64,000 nucleotides of DNA from Micropterix aruncella (GCA_944548615.1 OX155980.1:2909884-2973883); one strand, 5' to 3'. Positions 34,936 through 46,602 are shown, counted from the first letter of the stretch. The notes: generated by a model not told the origin, from the letters alone. Made by a program: numbers and translations.

Positions 34936-35381
34936 GTGGCGCCACCTTTCCTAGTACGCAAGGTACTAGAAAAGGTGTAATTTTAATTAGTACCCTTAAA
35001 GTATTTTGGAAAAGCTGAAAATTAATCAGTAGACAGCGGATGCAATACAGAACTCGAAACAAATGGTCAGACTGCCTAACAATAGAACACGTAGCGTCAG
35101 CGTAACTCCATACATGTCACAAAAATGAAGTCTCTGCAAATACGCCGGTACGTATTTGTCAGTAACTATGACGCATCGGTCTAATGTGCCGCGCAAAATA
35201 ATAAACTTCATTTTTGTGACATGTATGGGGTAATGCTGACGCCACGCATTCTATTATTAAGCAATATGACGATCTGTTTCGAGTTATGCATTGCATCCAA
35301 TGTCTATTGATAAATTTTCGCCTTTTCCAAAACACTTTAAAACTAATTAATATTGCACCTTTCATAGTTTTCACTAACACA
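34936..35381. mobile_element. Long-palindrome element, copy 2, left part
   Basis: It matches the 19.65-20.35 kb element: gtgtaattttaattagtacc, cagtagacag, cagaactcgaaacaaatggt, then acatgtcacaaaaatgaagt and its inverted partner acttcatttttgtgacatgt. The outermost left arm is missing. It is interrupted at 35381 and resumes at 35762. Confidence 0.75.
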
Positions 35382-35765
35382 GATTTCACTAACTGCCATC
35401 CTAATGTACCTACTGTATTATATGATTATTATATTATAAAATACTATTGTATTATATCATATTATGTATATATAATAAATATTATTATCCAATTACTTAT
35501 ACTTCTATTTTGCTCTATCCAAATAACCTTATTAACAACTTATTTAATTATTTATTTTCTTACCCTCATATTATTATTAGCTTTATTAAAAATTTTGTTT
35601 CTACTATCAACGTGTTCATGTTATTTCTATGTTAATGTGTAATGCAAGCATTGCAAACTATTCATAGGATAGTAAATTTGTTTCGTTAAAATATGTTTTT
35701 AAGATACTATTATTATATATTTAATATCTGTAAGTTTGCTAAAAAATAAAATAAAATAAAATAAA
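35382..35765 (+). mobile_element. Retroelement 3' end inserted in the palindromic element
   Basis: An A+T-rich insert ends in (aaata)n at 35738-35765, with atagt on both sides as a possible short target duplication. Its order (actgccatcctaatgtac, aggatagtaaatttgttt, tctgtaagtttgc) matches 31861-32245 on the other strand. Confidence 0.65.
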
Positions 35766-35896
35766 TAGTACGCCAGCGCCAGGTGTCCCGGAGTCTGGCC
35801 TGCTGACTACCTTAGCATTCTATGGCCGAAATACTGTCTGATCTGAAAGTAGCAGCTTTTACAAAACTCTTGCACTTTTCGGTCGCTGCCTCTTGG
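35766..35896. mobile_element. Long-palindrome element, copy 2, right part
   Basis: Continues the host element: acgccagcgccaggtgtccc, ggagtctggcctgctgacta, ctcttgcacttttcgg, cgctgcctcttgg, the same end as 20220-20347. Confidence 0.75.
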
Positions 35897-36734
35897 ACTA
35901 ATAGCGATCATTGACTTTCAATGAATTGTTTTTCTAAAATCTTCTATACCAAGCCCAAATTTTGAATTTTCCTTTAAAACTGTGAATTTAACAAGTAACT
36001 TTTTTTCACTGCACTGAATGTAATAGTTTTTTCGAACATGGTTTGCACTTGAAGCCTTTTTCATCAGTTGGTTGATTTTTTTCAGAAATTTAGAATGCAT
36101 ATTTTATTTTAACGACGGTTTTAATAAATAAAATAAAATATTAGTAAAATAAAATTTATAAATTTAATTCCCCTCCACTTCCTCCTATCTCATTCCTAGG
36201 TGACTATATTTTTACGATCTTTAAGTGGAAACTTTTAACTGGCATTGTAGTCTATACATAAAATTCAAATATTACTCCTGTAATAGCTGTAAGTTTCCTT
36301 AATAATAATAAAATAGAATAAAACTGGTTAAATAAAATAAACCAATAATAATAAAATAAAAGAAAAACCATAGGGCTCCAGAAATCGGCCCATTGAAACA
36401 TGCAAGGTATAGTCAAAATAATCAATAATTGGTGACGCTCGAGCGAGTCGTCGCGCGAAGCAGGAGAGAGCTGCCCGGATTGAGCTAGTTCCTGAATGCC
36501 ACGGCTGAATGGCTGCAGAGAGAGTAGTTACCTACCTACTGCATGCTATAAGCTAAGCTAGGTACTTCCGATTATAACGAGGAAATTTCTCGTACAGCAG
36601 TTGCACTCTCGATCAGGTTTGCGCGGCCGCCAGAGCGCGCCGGATTATCGGCCACCAGCATAGCCCTCTGTTATATCAAGCCGTGCCGCGTGAAGCTTTC
36701 TTCTGGTGCCGTCTGCGGAGAATCTCGTGCGCTA
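35897..36734. other. A+T-rich DNA, then a GC-rich patch
   Basis: After simple A+T-rich sequence with AATAAAATAAA words, GC content rises from 36430 (gacgctcgagcgagtcgtcg). The GC-rich flank seems to be the target region of the U650 array, since similar GC-rich sequence resumes at 38670. Confidence 0.4.
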
Positions 36735-36750
36735 GTTGTACCTTTGGGAG

Positions 36751-37409
36751 CTAATGGGATGCTGGGTTGGCCACGAAGACCCATTCTGTTCAGCGTTGGT
36801 CACACTCACGGGTCAACACCTATCCGACGGCCTCCACGCATGAAGCGCGAGCCTGGGTAGGACTCTGGCCTTATGGTTAGTTTCCCCTGGGAATCAAACT
36901 TCTGGCGCTCCTGGACGGTCTGCGCACCGTGCGGCGTAAGCCAATCGACTGTGCACTCTGACTAACAGTCGGGGGAGTCTGGAAGCAGTACTGTTTCCTA
37001 TAGAGCTGGGGTATTTGCAGACCTTACGGCGACTGCTCTTGAAACAACCATCGGCTACCTACTGGGTGAACAGCCGGGCAAAGGATGCTGTGGTCCGCGA
37101 TAGATTCGGTAAACACCGTTTCACCGCTTCGTAAGGGAGAGGACCGCGCAAGCGACCTCGAACTCGTAATCAATCGAGAGACTGGAGTAATCTGGTCACA
37201 ATTGGAAGTAAGGGCGTGAGTGTAGGCCCACCGGGTAACACTCCTGGCTATCTCGCGGTTAAGGCGTTGGCCTCTTACGGGCTTGTGTAGTAGCTAGATG
37301 GTGGACTGTTCTGTCCTCAAGTCTTCTGCGCTCACTCCGGGGAGATAGAACGACTAATCGCTAAAACTTCCTGAGGTGACGGGCTCGCCCGCTGTAGTCG
37401 ACAACCCAA
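36751..37409 (+). repeat. U650 tandem array, unit 1
   Basis: A GC-rich unit of about 659 bp begins ctaatggg, and internal landmarks are gagcctgggtaggactctgg, ggcgctcctggacggtctgc, ggaccgcgcaagcgacctcg and agatagaacgactaatcg. It ends ctgtagtcgacaacccaa. It is very similar to the monomer at 57.7 kb. It is preceded by gttgtacctttgggag (36735-36750), which recurs after each unit. Reading frames through it are short and unrelated to any protein I know. Confidence 0.8.
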
Positions 37410-37428
37410 GTTGTACCTTTGGGAGGGA

Positions 37429-38050
37429 GCTAATGGGCCAAGTGCAGTTGGGCCACTAAGACCCGTGTGTTTAGGTCCTCCATCCGGCGGCCTCCACGGA
37501 GAAATACGAGCCCGGGTAGGACTCTGGCTTGTGGGCCAGTCTCCCCTAGAATTCAACCTTCGGGCGCTCCTGGACGGTTTGCGCACCGTACGGCATCAGC
37601 CAATCGATTGTGCATTCCGACTATTGGTCGAAAACATGCCCCGAAACAGTAATGTTTCGGGGTAGTTGTTAAATTTACGGCAACTGCTCTTGAAACGACC
37701 ATTCCGCCATCCGATCCCGGGTGAACGGCCGGACAAAGGATGCTGTGGTCCGGGATAGATTCGGTAGACACCGTATCACCGCTACGTAAGGGAGAGAACC
37801 GCGTAAGCGACCTTATCCTGTAATCAGTCAGGAGGTGGAAGGTATTCTGAAGGTTAATTCTAGACGGAGATATCTTTCTAAAACTGGTAGTTGGATACCT
37901 TTCCCGGTGCCTCGCCGAAAGGCGTTGTTGGCGGAGCTAATTTGTCTCGTCTCTAAGTCTTCTACGCTCATCCCACGGCTGAAAGAACGATCACATATCG
38001 TTAAACCAGCCTGGGGTGACGGATTCGGCGGTTGTAGTCGACACCGCCCA
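37429..38050 (+). repeat. U650 tandem array, unit 2
   Basis: Same landmark order as unit 1, clearly diverged. The spacer before it (37410-37428) repeats gttgtacctttgggag plus ggga. The unit contains an extra self-complementary cccgaaacagtaatgtttcg at 37640, a local foldback. Confidence 0.75.
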
Positions 38051-38066
38051 CTGTGGTAGGGAGGGA

Positions 38067-38654
38067 GCTAATGGGCCCAGTGTAGTTGGGCCATTAGAAC
38101 CCATGTGTTAGGGGTTGATCCAACTCACAGGTCATCACTTATTCGGTACCTTCACAGAAAAGTGTGAGCCCGGGTAGGACTCTGTGCCTGCGGGTCAGTT
38201 CTCCTGGGAGTCTTTCTTCTGGCGCTCCTGGACGGTTTGCTCATCGTGCGGCGTCAGCCAATCTACTGTGCGTTCCCGAGGAGTCCGGGAAGTTGATGTC
38301 TGGGGGAGTCTAGAAACGACTTTGTTTCCTATAGAGCGGGGTATGGCCGTTGATGTAAAGATAGCCGCTCTTGAAACGATCGGTCGTCTACCCGATCCCG
38401 AGTGAGGAGTCGGGCAAAGGATGCCGTGGTCTGTAATTATTCAAACTAAATCACCGCTTATCTTAGGTAGAAGACCGATCAAGCGGCCTCTAACCCGAAA
38501 CCAGTTGGGGAGGGCACTTGGTCTGCCCGCTGGTTTAACTACCCGGTGCCGGGTGGTACGTTCTTCTACGTTCATCCCACGGCTAAAAGAACGATCACAT
38601 ATTCGTTATTCCAGCCTGGGGAGACGGGTTCGCCCATTGTAGTCGACACCCCCA
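38067..38654 (+). repeat. U650 tandem array, unit 3
   Basis: The third unit, about 588 bp and the most diverged of the three. The spacer before it is degraded (ctgtggtagggagggag), and the one after it reads actgtacctttggggt (38655-38670). The array therefore has the form spacer-unit-spacer-unit-spacer-unit-spacer. Confidence 0.75.
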
Positions 38655-38670
38655 ACTGTACCTTTGGGGT

Positions 38671-39265
38671 CCTGCGTCGGCAGTCTGTCGGTTTGGTATG
38701 CGGACCGTGAGGGGTGCGGGTTTTGTTTCCGAACGTTCCGGCAGATTGCGGACCATTGGTTGTCCCTTTAGGAGTACTCGCTGCAGAGGAGCGTTACCCC
38801 CCCCCCCCCCTCCCCCACCGGTGATGAGCCACCACTATTAACGGTGTTGACCGGGGGCCGCTTTATCGCACGAAGTCGCCTGTTCTGTGGAGTCAATAAT
38901 CGCCCTTGAGGGTGCCTGCCTTTTGCAAGTTTTCCCGGTCGTCGATGCATTCGAATGGCGTACAGTGGTTTCGATAGTTTCGATTGTTTTATTATAACAC
39001 GTAAATAAATGAAACATACCATAAAGACTGCTAAAACACGTATTCGGCATACATACATTTTTAAAATCAATAATTTAGATTAAATATTTTTTTACAATTT
39101 ACAGACCCTGGAGACTTACTGCCGCTAATTATTCGGTAAAAGTCGTTGTCTCTAGCTTTGGGTATGTGTCTTTTTTTGCTACTAGGAATTTCATGTAGTT
39201 CAGAAAAATGTCTAAATTAGTTTTTTTTTCTTTATAAATTTTCTTTTAAGCTTATTTATTTATTT
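38671..39265. other. GC-rich flank with a C run, then A+T-rich DNA
   Basis: The GC-rich sequence (38671-38940) is probably the far side of the U650 target region. It holds a C-rich run at 38798-38818. From 38980 the sequence is A+T-rich with no feature. Confidence 0.4.
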
Positions 39266-40065
39266 ATTTATTTAAGAATTAATTACTATAAAACATTGAT
39301 TAGCTTACAAAAATAACAGGAACCGAATGGCAAAACCTTAACCTTTTGCTTATTTGTTTCTGTCACCCAACTGGGACTAGCCCGTTCTAGGGTGGACAGG
39401 ACTCCAATATTACAATCAAGTTTGCTTGATTGCTTGGTTGCCTACAAATGTACAAGTTTTAGTAAAAAGCTAATGACACTAAATTGCCCTAAAATGTGGT
39501 CTTCAGAATAAAATAAAAAATAATAATAATAAAAAAATATTAAAAATATATAATAAATAAAATGCAATTCCATTATTAAATCGGCAATAAATATAATATA
39601 AAATTTGATTAAATAATATAAATAAAGTTATATGTGAGAAAAGAAAGAAACAGTCATTAATATTTAATATTATGTTTCAAGTAATATAAGATTTAATATA
39701 AAAATACCTAGTCTAAAAGTATAATTCATTGTCAAAGTCAAATATTTTTTGGTAGTTAGTTCAATGTTAAAAAATACTTAACATAAAGGTTTAAAAATAT
39801 GTTAATAATTTGTGCACCTAAGTTTTATTATACTATTATTTCTAACATTTGATGTATGGTTAGTCTGTCATGATTCGATAACCATTTCTTTAATTTATTT
39901 TTGAATTCCCTAAATGTCAAATTCATTTTTATTTCCATATTGATCAGATTGTAAAATCTCGGCGCAATGAAAGAGTAATGTCTTTGACCAAATGATGTTT
40001 TCCTTCTGGGTATTATTAAGCTATTTTCTACAACTTGTCTCGTTGGTACTAGTCTTTGGTTAGTT
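39266..40065 (-). pseudogene. LINE C-terminal fragment with 3' UTR and tail
   Basis: On the minus strand, from about 40060, the frame reads LIIPRRKTSFGQRHYSFIAP, then RFYNLINMEIKMNLTFREFK and KKWLSNHDRLTIHQ, and stops at 39830. RTSFGQR...FYNL...FK..L..WL is a standard LINE C terminus. The 3' UTR continues down to a TTTATTTATTTATTTA tract at 39256-39275, the A-rich tail in this orientation. The upstream coding sequence is frameshifted. The same 3' UTR occurs at 2263-2420. Confidence 0.8.
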
Positions 40066-41529
40066 TTGGTTTAACTAAAAGCATAAGCGCGTCATCGGGG
40101 CTAATACAAGTAGGTTGTATAGTGTCTTGTACAGTACTGAAATCACTGGTCAATGCTCCATCGACACTCGCCTAATGTTATGTTGATGGAGTTAGAACTT
40201 CGTGTTGTTCGCGATGAAATCACCAGAAATGCATTTTTGGTCTGCCTCAGATTTTCTTTGCAGGTGGTACTAGAGGTATTGAAGTAGGTAATGCCAAAGC
40301 ATTCGTATCTATCCAGCCACTCATCAAGTTGTTGTAAAAATTAAGACTCATTTCGCCCGCATTTCATCCATCTTTTTAAAATCGCCTTACAAAAACAGAG
40401 AATTTTATCAAGATGGTTATAATCAAAATTGAAAGTCCTTCTGAAGACTTCACATGTCTCCCTGTATTTAGTTTTTTTTGACGTCTCCTTAGATGACGCC
40501 AGAATACGAGACGACGGCTACCTTTTAAGGCGCTTGATTTCCCGACTCTATCATGTAACCACCCCGATTTCACACAGTATAAACTATATTTCCAAAGATT
40601 TTTTTTTTCAGATTTTTGCAAATTACCGCTTTCAAATAATATATGCTTTTGAAATATATGCTCGAAAAGAGGACGAAACAAGCTATTATTATTATTATTA
40701 TTATTATAGTAAAAAAAATATATTAGGGACCATTACAGGCTGCAAAACTTAGCTCTAGTTTAAAATAGAAATTTGGCCACTTTTAACATGTCAGCCCTAA
40801 CATAATTAAACCCCTTTTATAAAAAGATTAAACATATCACAGTTACACACAAATATACAAATGATGCTTATACCGGGTTCTTAGTCTTCCATTATAGAAT
40901 GGATTTTGGAAAATGGAAAACCTTATAAAATTGTGGGAATGATGACACTAATAAAACCGAATTACCGCGTGCTTGTCACTTAATAGCCCTCGCAGGAGAA
41001 AGTGCAACTTTGAGTGCTCGTAATAAAGTCACCGATACGTAATAAAGTCACCGCAATTTGGGAATATAATGTAATTGTCGAATAATAAACAGGACAGTGA
41101 AAATTGTCCAAATAGTGTTAAGTCGATATTTTTATTTTTGACCTATGGGCGAGACTACCGTGCGGTGCCTTGCTGCGGATTATTGCTTGAAGTTGTGCGA
41201 TACAATAAAATAAGAAGCTAAGCGCTCACACTAGACTTATCGTGATCGCGGCGATTCGCCATACGGCATCTTCCGTGCTGTCGTCTACACAGATCTTACT
41301 TTTGACAATTCAAGAACAATCGAAAACTCGGCTCGTCGATTTAGGTAGAGTGATCGTGAACTTTGTAAGTATATTTTATTGCAGTCTTTTTACAAGATTT
41401 GTAAGAAAATGATTAGGCAGTAACTCTTTAAAAATCTTCCGAACAAGTTTGATGCAGATTCGGAAGAAAGTCTCGCTCTATTTATCGATTAACGTCGATC
41501 AGCAACATAAACACAGTGCGATAATTTAC
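40066..41529. other. Decayed LINE upstream part and unassigned DNA
   Basis: 40066-40380 is probably the decayed continuation of the LINE at 39.3-40.1 kb, since scattered residues fit but no frame holds. An (ATT)n tract lies at 40685-40707. A short direct repeat, cgtaataaagtcaccg, stands at 41020-41050. No gene is seen. Confidence 0.4.
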
Positions 41530-41880
41530 AGCTCAACTCGTTCATCTCGGGCGGAACTGGGTGGCTGGTGCACCGTCCAATTTGCTACACATTGAATGAT
41601 CATCCCGCTGCTAACCAGGGTCTGGGCTGAAATCTCTTGAATCGATCCGTTGGCCACTTAATCCTGAGTTACCATGACGGGTAAAGGGCGCCTCGGTCCG
41701 CAATACGCTTACGTCAGGTACCGCTTACGTCAGGTAGAAATAGCGCAAATGACCTCGAACCCGTGACCAGACCAGGGGAGGGTGAATACCGGCAAAATCT
41801 GATAATAAGGGCGTGAGGTCGTCCCGTTAGATTCACTTCCCAGCGGTACGCTGGGTTCACTTCCAGTTGAATTTGAAGGA
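41530..41880 (+). repeat. U650 repeat, diverged partial copy
   Basis: Shared landmarks are ggtaaagggcgcc (41680), gcgcaaatgacctcgaaccc (41743) and gggcgtgaggtcg (41810), matching ggcaaaggatgc, gcgcaagcgacctcgaactc and gggcgtgag in the array. It includes a short doubling of cgcttacgtcaggta (41706 and 41722). Confidence 0.5.
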
Positions 41881-42349
41881 GACACATATAATTAATCTCG
41901 TGAATTTCCTACATTTCCCAATAAGGTTTTAATTTCAAGAAAGGTAACATTACCCACATCCAAAGAGCCCGCGGTCTTCCAAACCGGAACAAGAGACTAC
42001 CTGATTATTTGATGTAGAGTTACCTACTAGAAAAATAAAAATGAGAAGAGTATTTCATTCTGACCACTAGTCACAATTAGGTAGCAGAAACGATGAAAAG
42101 CCCTTTCCCAATAATATTTGCATATTTTTTCAATCCTTTCGTCACATCACGGCTTGTGTCTAACAGCAGCGGCTTCTACCACCAACCCAGCCAAATGCTG
42201 AATGTCGAGCGGTCGCCGCACCAACACCGGTTTTATAGCAAATTTAAATTGTTTTCTCCTGAATATTGAAAAGAATAACATTAACTGATCAAGCACATGT
42301 GAGCGTAATATGTACCCTTTTTTGCGTGAGCGTAATATGGACTCTTTTT
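41881..42349. other. Unassigned DNA
   Basis: The phrase gtgagcgtaatatg is doubled at 42299 and 42326 just before the HP600 insertion. No gene is seen. Confidence 0.4.
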
Positions 42350-42949
42350 AAGCTATTGCATAGCTTTTATCGCGGGCCTAGCAGCGCGGCGACCGAATGA
42401 AGAAATTTCTTAACGAAAATTAATGATTTTAAACTGATAATTACGTCTAAACGAGTACTGCTTACGATTCGAAAAAAATATATGTTAAACAAAAACATTT
42501 TCCTAATATTCTTAGCTTTGAATATTTTAGATTTTGTTTATATTACATAGTGTAATTAATTTGTGAAATTAGGTCTAACCGAACACAAAAACGACTACTA
42601 CGCAAATACTATCTGGCGTATTATTATGAAACCTGCACCATTTTAAAGATAATTTAATTATCTATCTTTTTATCTACGAATTTTTTCGAATAGTCAAAGA
42701 ATAATATCCGTTTTTTTTTGCTTTATCGAATAAAAAATTCGTGCGCGGCGCTCTATCGGAAGACGTTTAAATTATTCCGAATCATTTTCTTCTGCAGCCG
42801 CAAATGATTCGGAATAATTTCAACGTTTTCCGATAGAGCGCAGTTATCTAATATCAGAAAAATAAAATAAATAAATAATTATAATTGTCCAAGTTGTTAA
42901 AAATGCTATGCAATAGCTTTACCGCGGCAGTCCCCGAGTGCCACACGTA
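42350..42949 (-). mobile_element. HP600 element, copy 7
   Basis: A complete minus-orientation copy with the hairpin at 42749-42842. Its left flank ends CTCTTTTT and its right end is followed by TTTTTTTCTATC, consistent with insertion into a T run. Confidence 0.9.
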
Positions 42950-43302
42950 TTTTTTTCTATCTTGTACGTAACAGTAATTTCGACGCAGTTGAACTGCCAT
43001 AGAAGACTAAGTTTTACCGAAATCCATTGACTAATAGTTAAAGAGTGATGTGGTGATTTCAAAATTTCAGGATTTCTACTAAGATAATTTTAAATATATT
43101 TTGCAAATACAAATGTATGGCGCGTTTGCGATTGGATTTTTTCAATAAGCGGCGACGCAGGTTCGAAATTTAAATCTTCAATGCGTTGTGCCGCTCGTTC
43201 GAAATTCGATTTTAAACGGCAAATTTACGGCTACGCGCGTTTGCAATTCGATTTTTTTATTTGAATGAGGCGACGTCCTTGGCCACTTGCCAGGAAAGTG
43301 AT
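42950..43302. other. Short imperfect direct repeats
   Basis: gcgcgtttgcgattggattt (43121) and gcgcgtttgcaattcgattt (43236) flank an imperfect duplication with two gttcgaaattt/gttcgaaattc words. No gene is seen. Confidence 0.4.
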
Positions 43303-43310
43303 CTCTAGAC

Positions 43311-43495
43311 TAGTGATTCCCAAAGTGGTCCAGGTGGACCACCAGGGGTCCACGGGAGACTCGACGTGGGTCTACGTTGGCGTGAAAAATATGGTTGAAA
43401 TGTATGGGAATATGGTAAAAACTTGTCAGCGGGGGTCCACCGAAACCAGTAAAATTTTGAAAGTGGTCTACGAGAAAAAAGTTTGGGAACCTCTG
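43311..43495. mobile_element. hAT-type MITE with 8-bp target duplication
   Basis: The ends are tagtgattcccaaag and tttgggaacctctg, the hAT-type CAGNGGTTCCCAAA signature with small changes. It is flanked by identical ctctagac at 43303-43310 and 43496-43503. It is 185 bp long and non-coding. The 8-bp duplication is diagnostic for hAT. Confidence 0.93.
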
Positions 43496-43806
43496 CTCTA
43501 GACGATCAAGCATGCTTGCAAATTTTACGTCGCGGGCTGGAAGAGGATCGTAAACCGCAGAAATTATGCAAATATATTTTTTAAATGTTTACTAAAAATG
43601 CCTAATTTTGTAGTTTATATCAGGGAGTCACGTTAATTAAACCTAATTGATTGATGAATGACGTGACTCCCTGGTATAAAACTACAAAATTAGGCATATT
43701 TAGTAAATATTTTTAAAAAAATATTTGCATATTTCCTGCGGTTTCCTGCGGATCCCTGCATAGCATGCGACGCAATGCTTGACAAGCATGCTTGATCGTC
43801 TAGAGA
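43496..43806. mobile_element. Foldback element (~310 bp)
   Basis: The left arm begins ctctagacgatcaagcatgc and the right arm ends gcatgcttgatcgtctagag. The arms also share aaaatgcctaattttgtagt / actacaaaattaggcatatt and the inner ggagtcacgt / acgtgactcc around a short centre at 43640. The hAT MITE landed exactly in the first 8 bases of this element. It is non-coding, of unknown superfamily. Confidence 0.85.
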
Positions 43807-44222
43807 GCCCTTAATCCTTTTAGGGCTCGAGGCAGATCCTTGGTGTCTCACTCCGCGACCGAATTCGAAACGAGACCATTAGAGAAGACAACGATCGAAG
43901 AAGAAGTACAACAACATCGACTACATTGTTTCCGCTACGTTTACCGAATGAACGATAATCGCTTGCCACGTAAACTTCTTTGGCGAGACCGTCCGACAGA
44001 ATGGAGAATTCAGCGATCGGCACCGAAGAAAACCTGGCTAAATAACATCAAAGACGACCTTAAGAATCAACGATTATCGGCTAGGGATGCTCGAGACGTG
44101 GCAAAAAATCGTCAAGAATGGAAGCGAATCGTGAATGGAGTACGAGATCCAGCGTCACCGACAGCAGCGTATTCGCCGGCTAGGGAATAAATAATAAATA
44201 AATAAATAATAATAATAATCCT
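43807..44222 (+). pseudogene. LINE C-terminal fragment with AAT-rich tail
   Basis: The frame 43840-44190 reads HRLHCFRYVYRMNDNRLPRK, then LLWRDRPTEWRIQRSAPKKT, then WLNNIKDDLKNQRLSARDAR and EWKRIVNGVRD. The pattern (H..RM...RLP..L, K.TW...+..DL......A.D+..W+++) is the end of an RTE/CR1-like LINE protein. An aataaataataaataaataa tail follows. It is 5'-truncated. Confidence 0.8.
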
Positions 44223-44950
44223 TTTAAAGGCGTTTTCCCCTTAAACGATGAAAATGAAAACTGGCCAATGTGCCAAGTTGCGATATTTTAGCTAATTTCC
44301 CTCGTATCATCGCTTTCAACTTATGACGCGTTGTTGCGTTCACCTGTCGAGTAAAATCGTGGTCAAGTGATACCTTTAGGTGCTAAATTAAATGTTATTA
44401 GTGTTTATAAAATCGCTTTCGCGGTCGAAGCGGCAGTTCGCATTCATTAAAGCATCTTTGGTCCCATCCGTCGACCTTATGTCAGTAAATGATAAAAATA
44501 CAGATATGAAAGCGACCGATTGAAAAAAAAAGCGAACTCCGATCGAACGACGCGGCACCGCTGCTTTCTATCTACGACAATAAGAAGGCCGCGTTTAATC
44601 GCTTAGAATAATATTTTACTAAAGCTGCTTTTACACAGGCAACTGAAAATGCTCTTTTCTAGGCAATATTGGTCAGTTCTGGCGCCACGCAAGCGTCCAG
44701 CAATTTACTGCGATACCAACATGAAGCAATTATTGCTAGAGATACCGCCACACCAAATTGAGCGATATGGAGCATTTATACTAATATGACAAGTGAATAT
44801 ATTAAGAAGAATAAAAAACACGACTGCCGTTACAAAAAACACGACTATATTATTATATTTATTATTTTAGCGTTATTTATATTTATTTTAGTTTTTTTTA
44901 AATTAAATATTAAAATTTGTTGTTTATATATTTATCCATATAGATACATG
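44223..44950. other. Unassigned DNA
   Basis: 44340-44590 is slightly GC-richer (gcggtcgaagcggcag). The phrase aaaaaacacgact is doubled at 44813 and 44834. No gene is recognised. Confidence 0.4.
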
Positions 44951-45674
44951 TATATATAGTGTTTAGTGTCAAATGAAAGGTCTGGTTGAGTACATTACGG
45001 AAATATAATCATTTAAAATAAATTAATAGTATAAAAAAACACTAAAAACACGCTTTATAAAGGCACCTATGTCAATATTTACACTATTTACACTCACTAT
45101 TTACAAGTCAATATATAATAGGTTTGTTATAACCTTGAAACCTGATCGTGTTCAAAGTCCATTACGAGACTTTTCTCACAAGTGCAAACACGACTATGAT
45201 ACGATATTCCATCAAGGAATGCCAGTGCCTATCTTCCGGCTTCATCATCAGACCTTCCACGCACCATTACATCTATATTACTTGGTATGCGCACCATTAC
45301 TTCACACCAACCAAAGTTCATTCCAAGACTTTTCTAACAAGTTCAAACACAGCTATGATAACATGTTCCATCATGAAGTTCCAGTTCATATCTTCCGACT
45401 CCATCATCAGATCAGTTCGACAGTACCATATTATTGTATTGTCATCAGAACTACATACAGCTGGCAATTTTCATGACGCTACGATCCTTGGAAGATGGTT
45501 AAATTAGTTACCTTAGATTTCATTACATAGTTAGTTACATACAGGTCGACCTAATAAAAGCGTGTTAAAAACGCTTTATTCTCGCCTTTTCTTAAGAATA
45601 AAGCGCTTTTTAAATTATTATATTTCCGGAATGTACTCAACCAGACCTTTCATTTGACACTAAACACTATATAT
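44951..45674. mobile_element. TIR element with internal ~159-bp duplication
   Basis: The terminal inverted repeats of about 55 bases include gtgtcaaatgaaaggtctgg and ttgagtacattacgg on the left, and ccggaatgtactcaacc and agacctttcatttgacac on the right. Inside, caaagtccattacgagactt at 45153 and caaagttcattccaagactt at 45312 start a direct duplication that continues through tcatcatcaga. No long frame is credible as a transposase, so it is non-autonomous. Confidence 0.8.
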
Positions 45675-45989
45675 TTATGTTAATTTATTGACATTTGCAT
45701 ATTTAGACATTTAGGCAACTACATGATATTCGTACGATAGGTACCCTATGATACTCAGGATGAGATCATGATTCTAACAATATCACACACTTCTAAATCG
45801 GCTAAAGCGCTTAAAAGTTATGGTGTAATAAAGAAACGGAAAACATACATAGATGAACACTGAAGACAATACATTACGTTTTTGTTTGGCAATCGTGTAA
45901 TAAAGAAGAAGTTTGTAAGTTTGTATGTAGGAGGTACTCTCCAAAACTATAAAAAGTATATAAAATTACGTTAGAATGTACAATGTTGT

Positions 45990-46576
45990 TTTCGAGGTAT
46001 TTTAAAATGTTGTTATGCATGTTGATTTTAAGCAGATATGGATGGATCATTTGGAAATATCAAAGTTTTTAATCGCCCTTAGTTTATCACGCAATTTATT
46101 GAAAAGTTTAGGTCCTATAATATGTAGAGACTAAAACTTGACTGAAACTTGGCCTGAAACTTGGTGGTATAATCGGTTAAAGGTAATAGGTTTTATTTCT
46201 GGTGGCATGCAGCTGTACTACCTCGTGGGATATTGGGAATACTATTTCTCTTATTGCAATAGAATTCTCAAATAGCTTCTTGAGTAAAAATTATTTATAC
46301 GGACAGTATCCCTAGTTTTTGGAAGTGTTCTCGACATAACCGTGGACCAATACCGACTATCGCACGTATGGCTCGTTTCTGCAGCGTGAATACACTGTTG
46401 ATATACGCTACAGTACCCCATAGAAGAATACTATAGCGCAGGTGTGATTCAACCAGCGCGTAATAGAAGTCGGAAATAAAAATGAGATATACATTTAGAG
46501 ACAACATATATAGATACCTATAAATAGAAATGAAGCTAAGAGAAAACAACGAAAAATATATATAACGTAAATTCAA
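45990..46576 (-). pseudogene. Jockey-like LINE C-terminal fragment
   Basis: The minus-strand frame reads FYYALVESHLRYSILLWGTV, then VFTLQKRAIRAIVGIGPRLC and REHFQKLGILSV, matching the YY.. ESH..YG...WG...LQKRAIR.I segment of insect LINEs. Downstream the frame breaks, with scattered matches to about 46040 (LRDKLRAIKNF). Confidence 0.75.
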
Positions 46577-46602
46577 TAATATTATCCGATAATTTCAACT
46601 AT

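Noticed and set aside
37250..37300. tRNA-like A box in U650 unit 1 (ctatctcgcggttaaggcgt)
   Set aside because: No B box follows, and the segment is not conserved in the other units, so a tRNA-derived SINE is not supported.
43160..43180. gcaggttcgaaatttaaatc as a tRNA B box
   Set aside because: No A box or cloverleaf can be drawn around it.
44951..45674. Overlapping plus-strand frames (about 119-135 codons) as a transposase
   Set aside because: Both frames come from the internal direct duplication and share no transposase motif.
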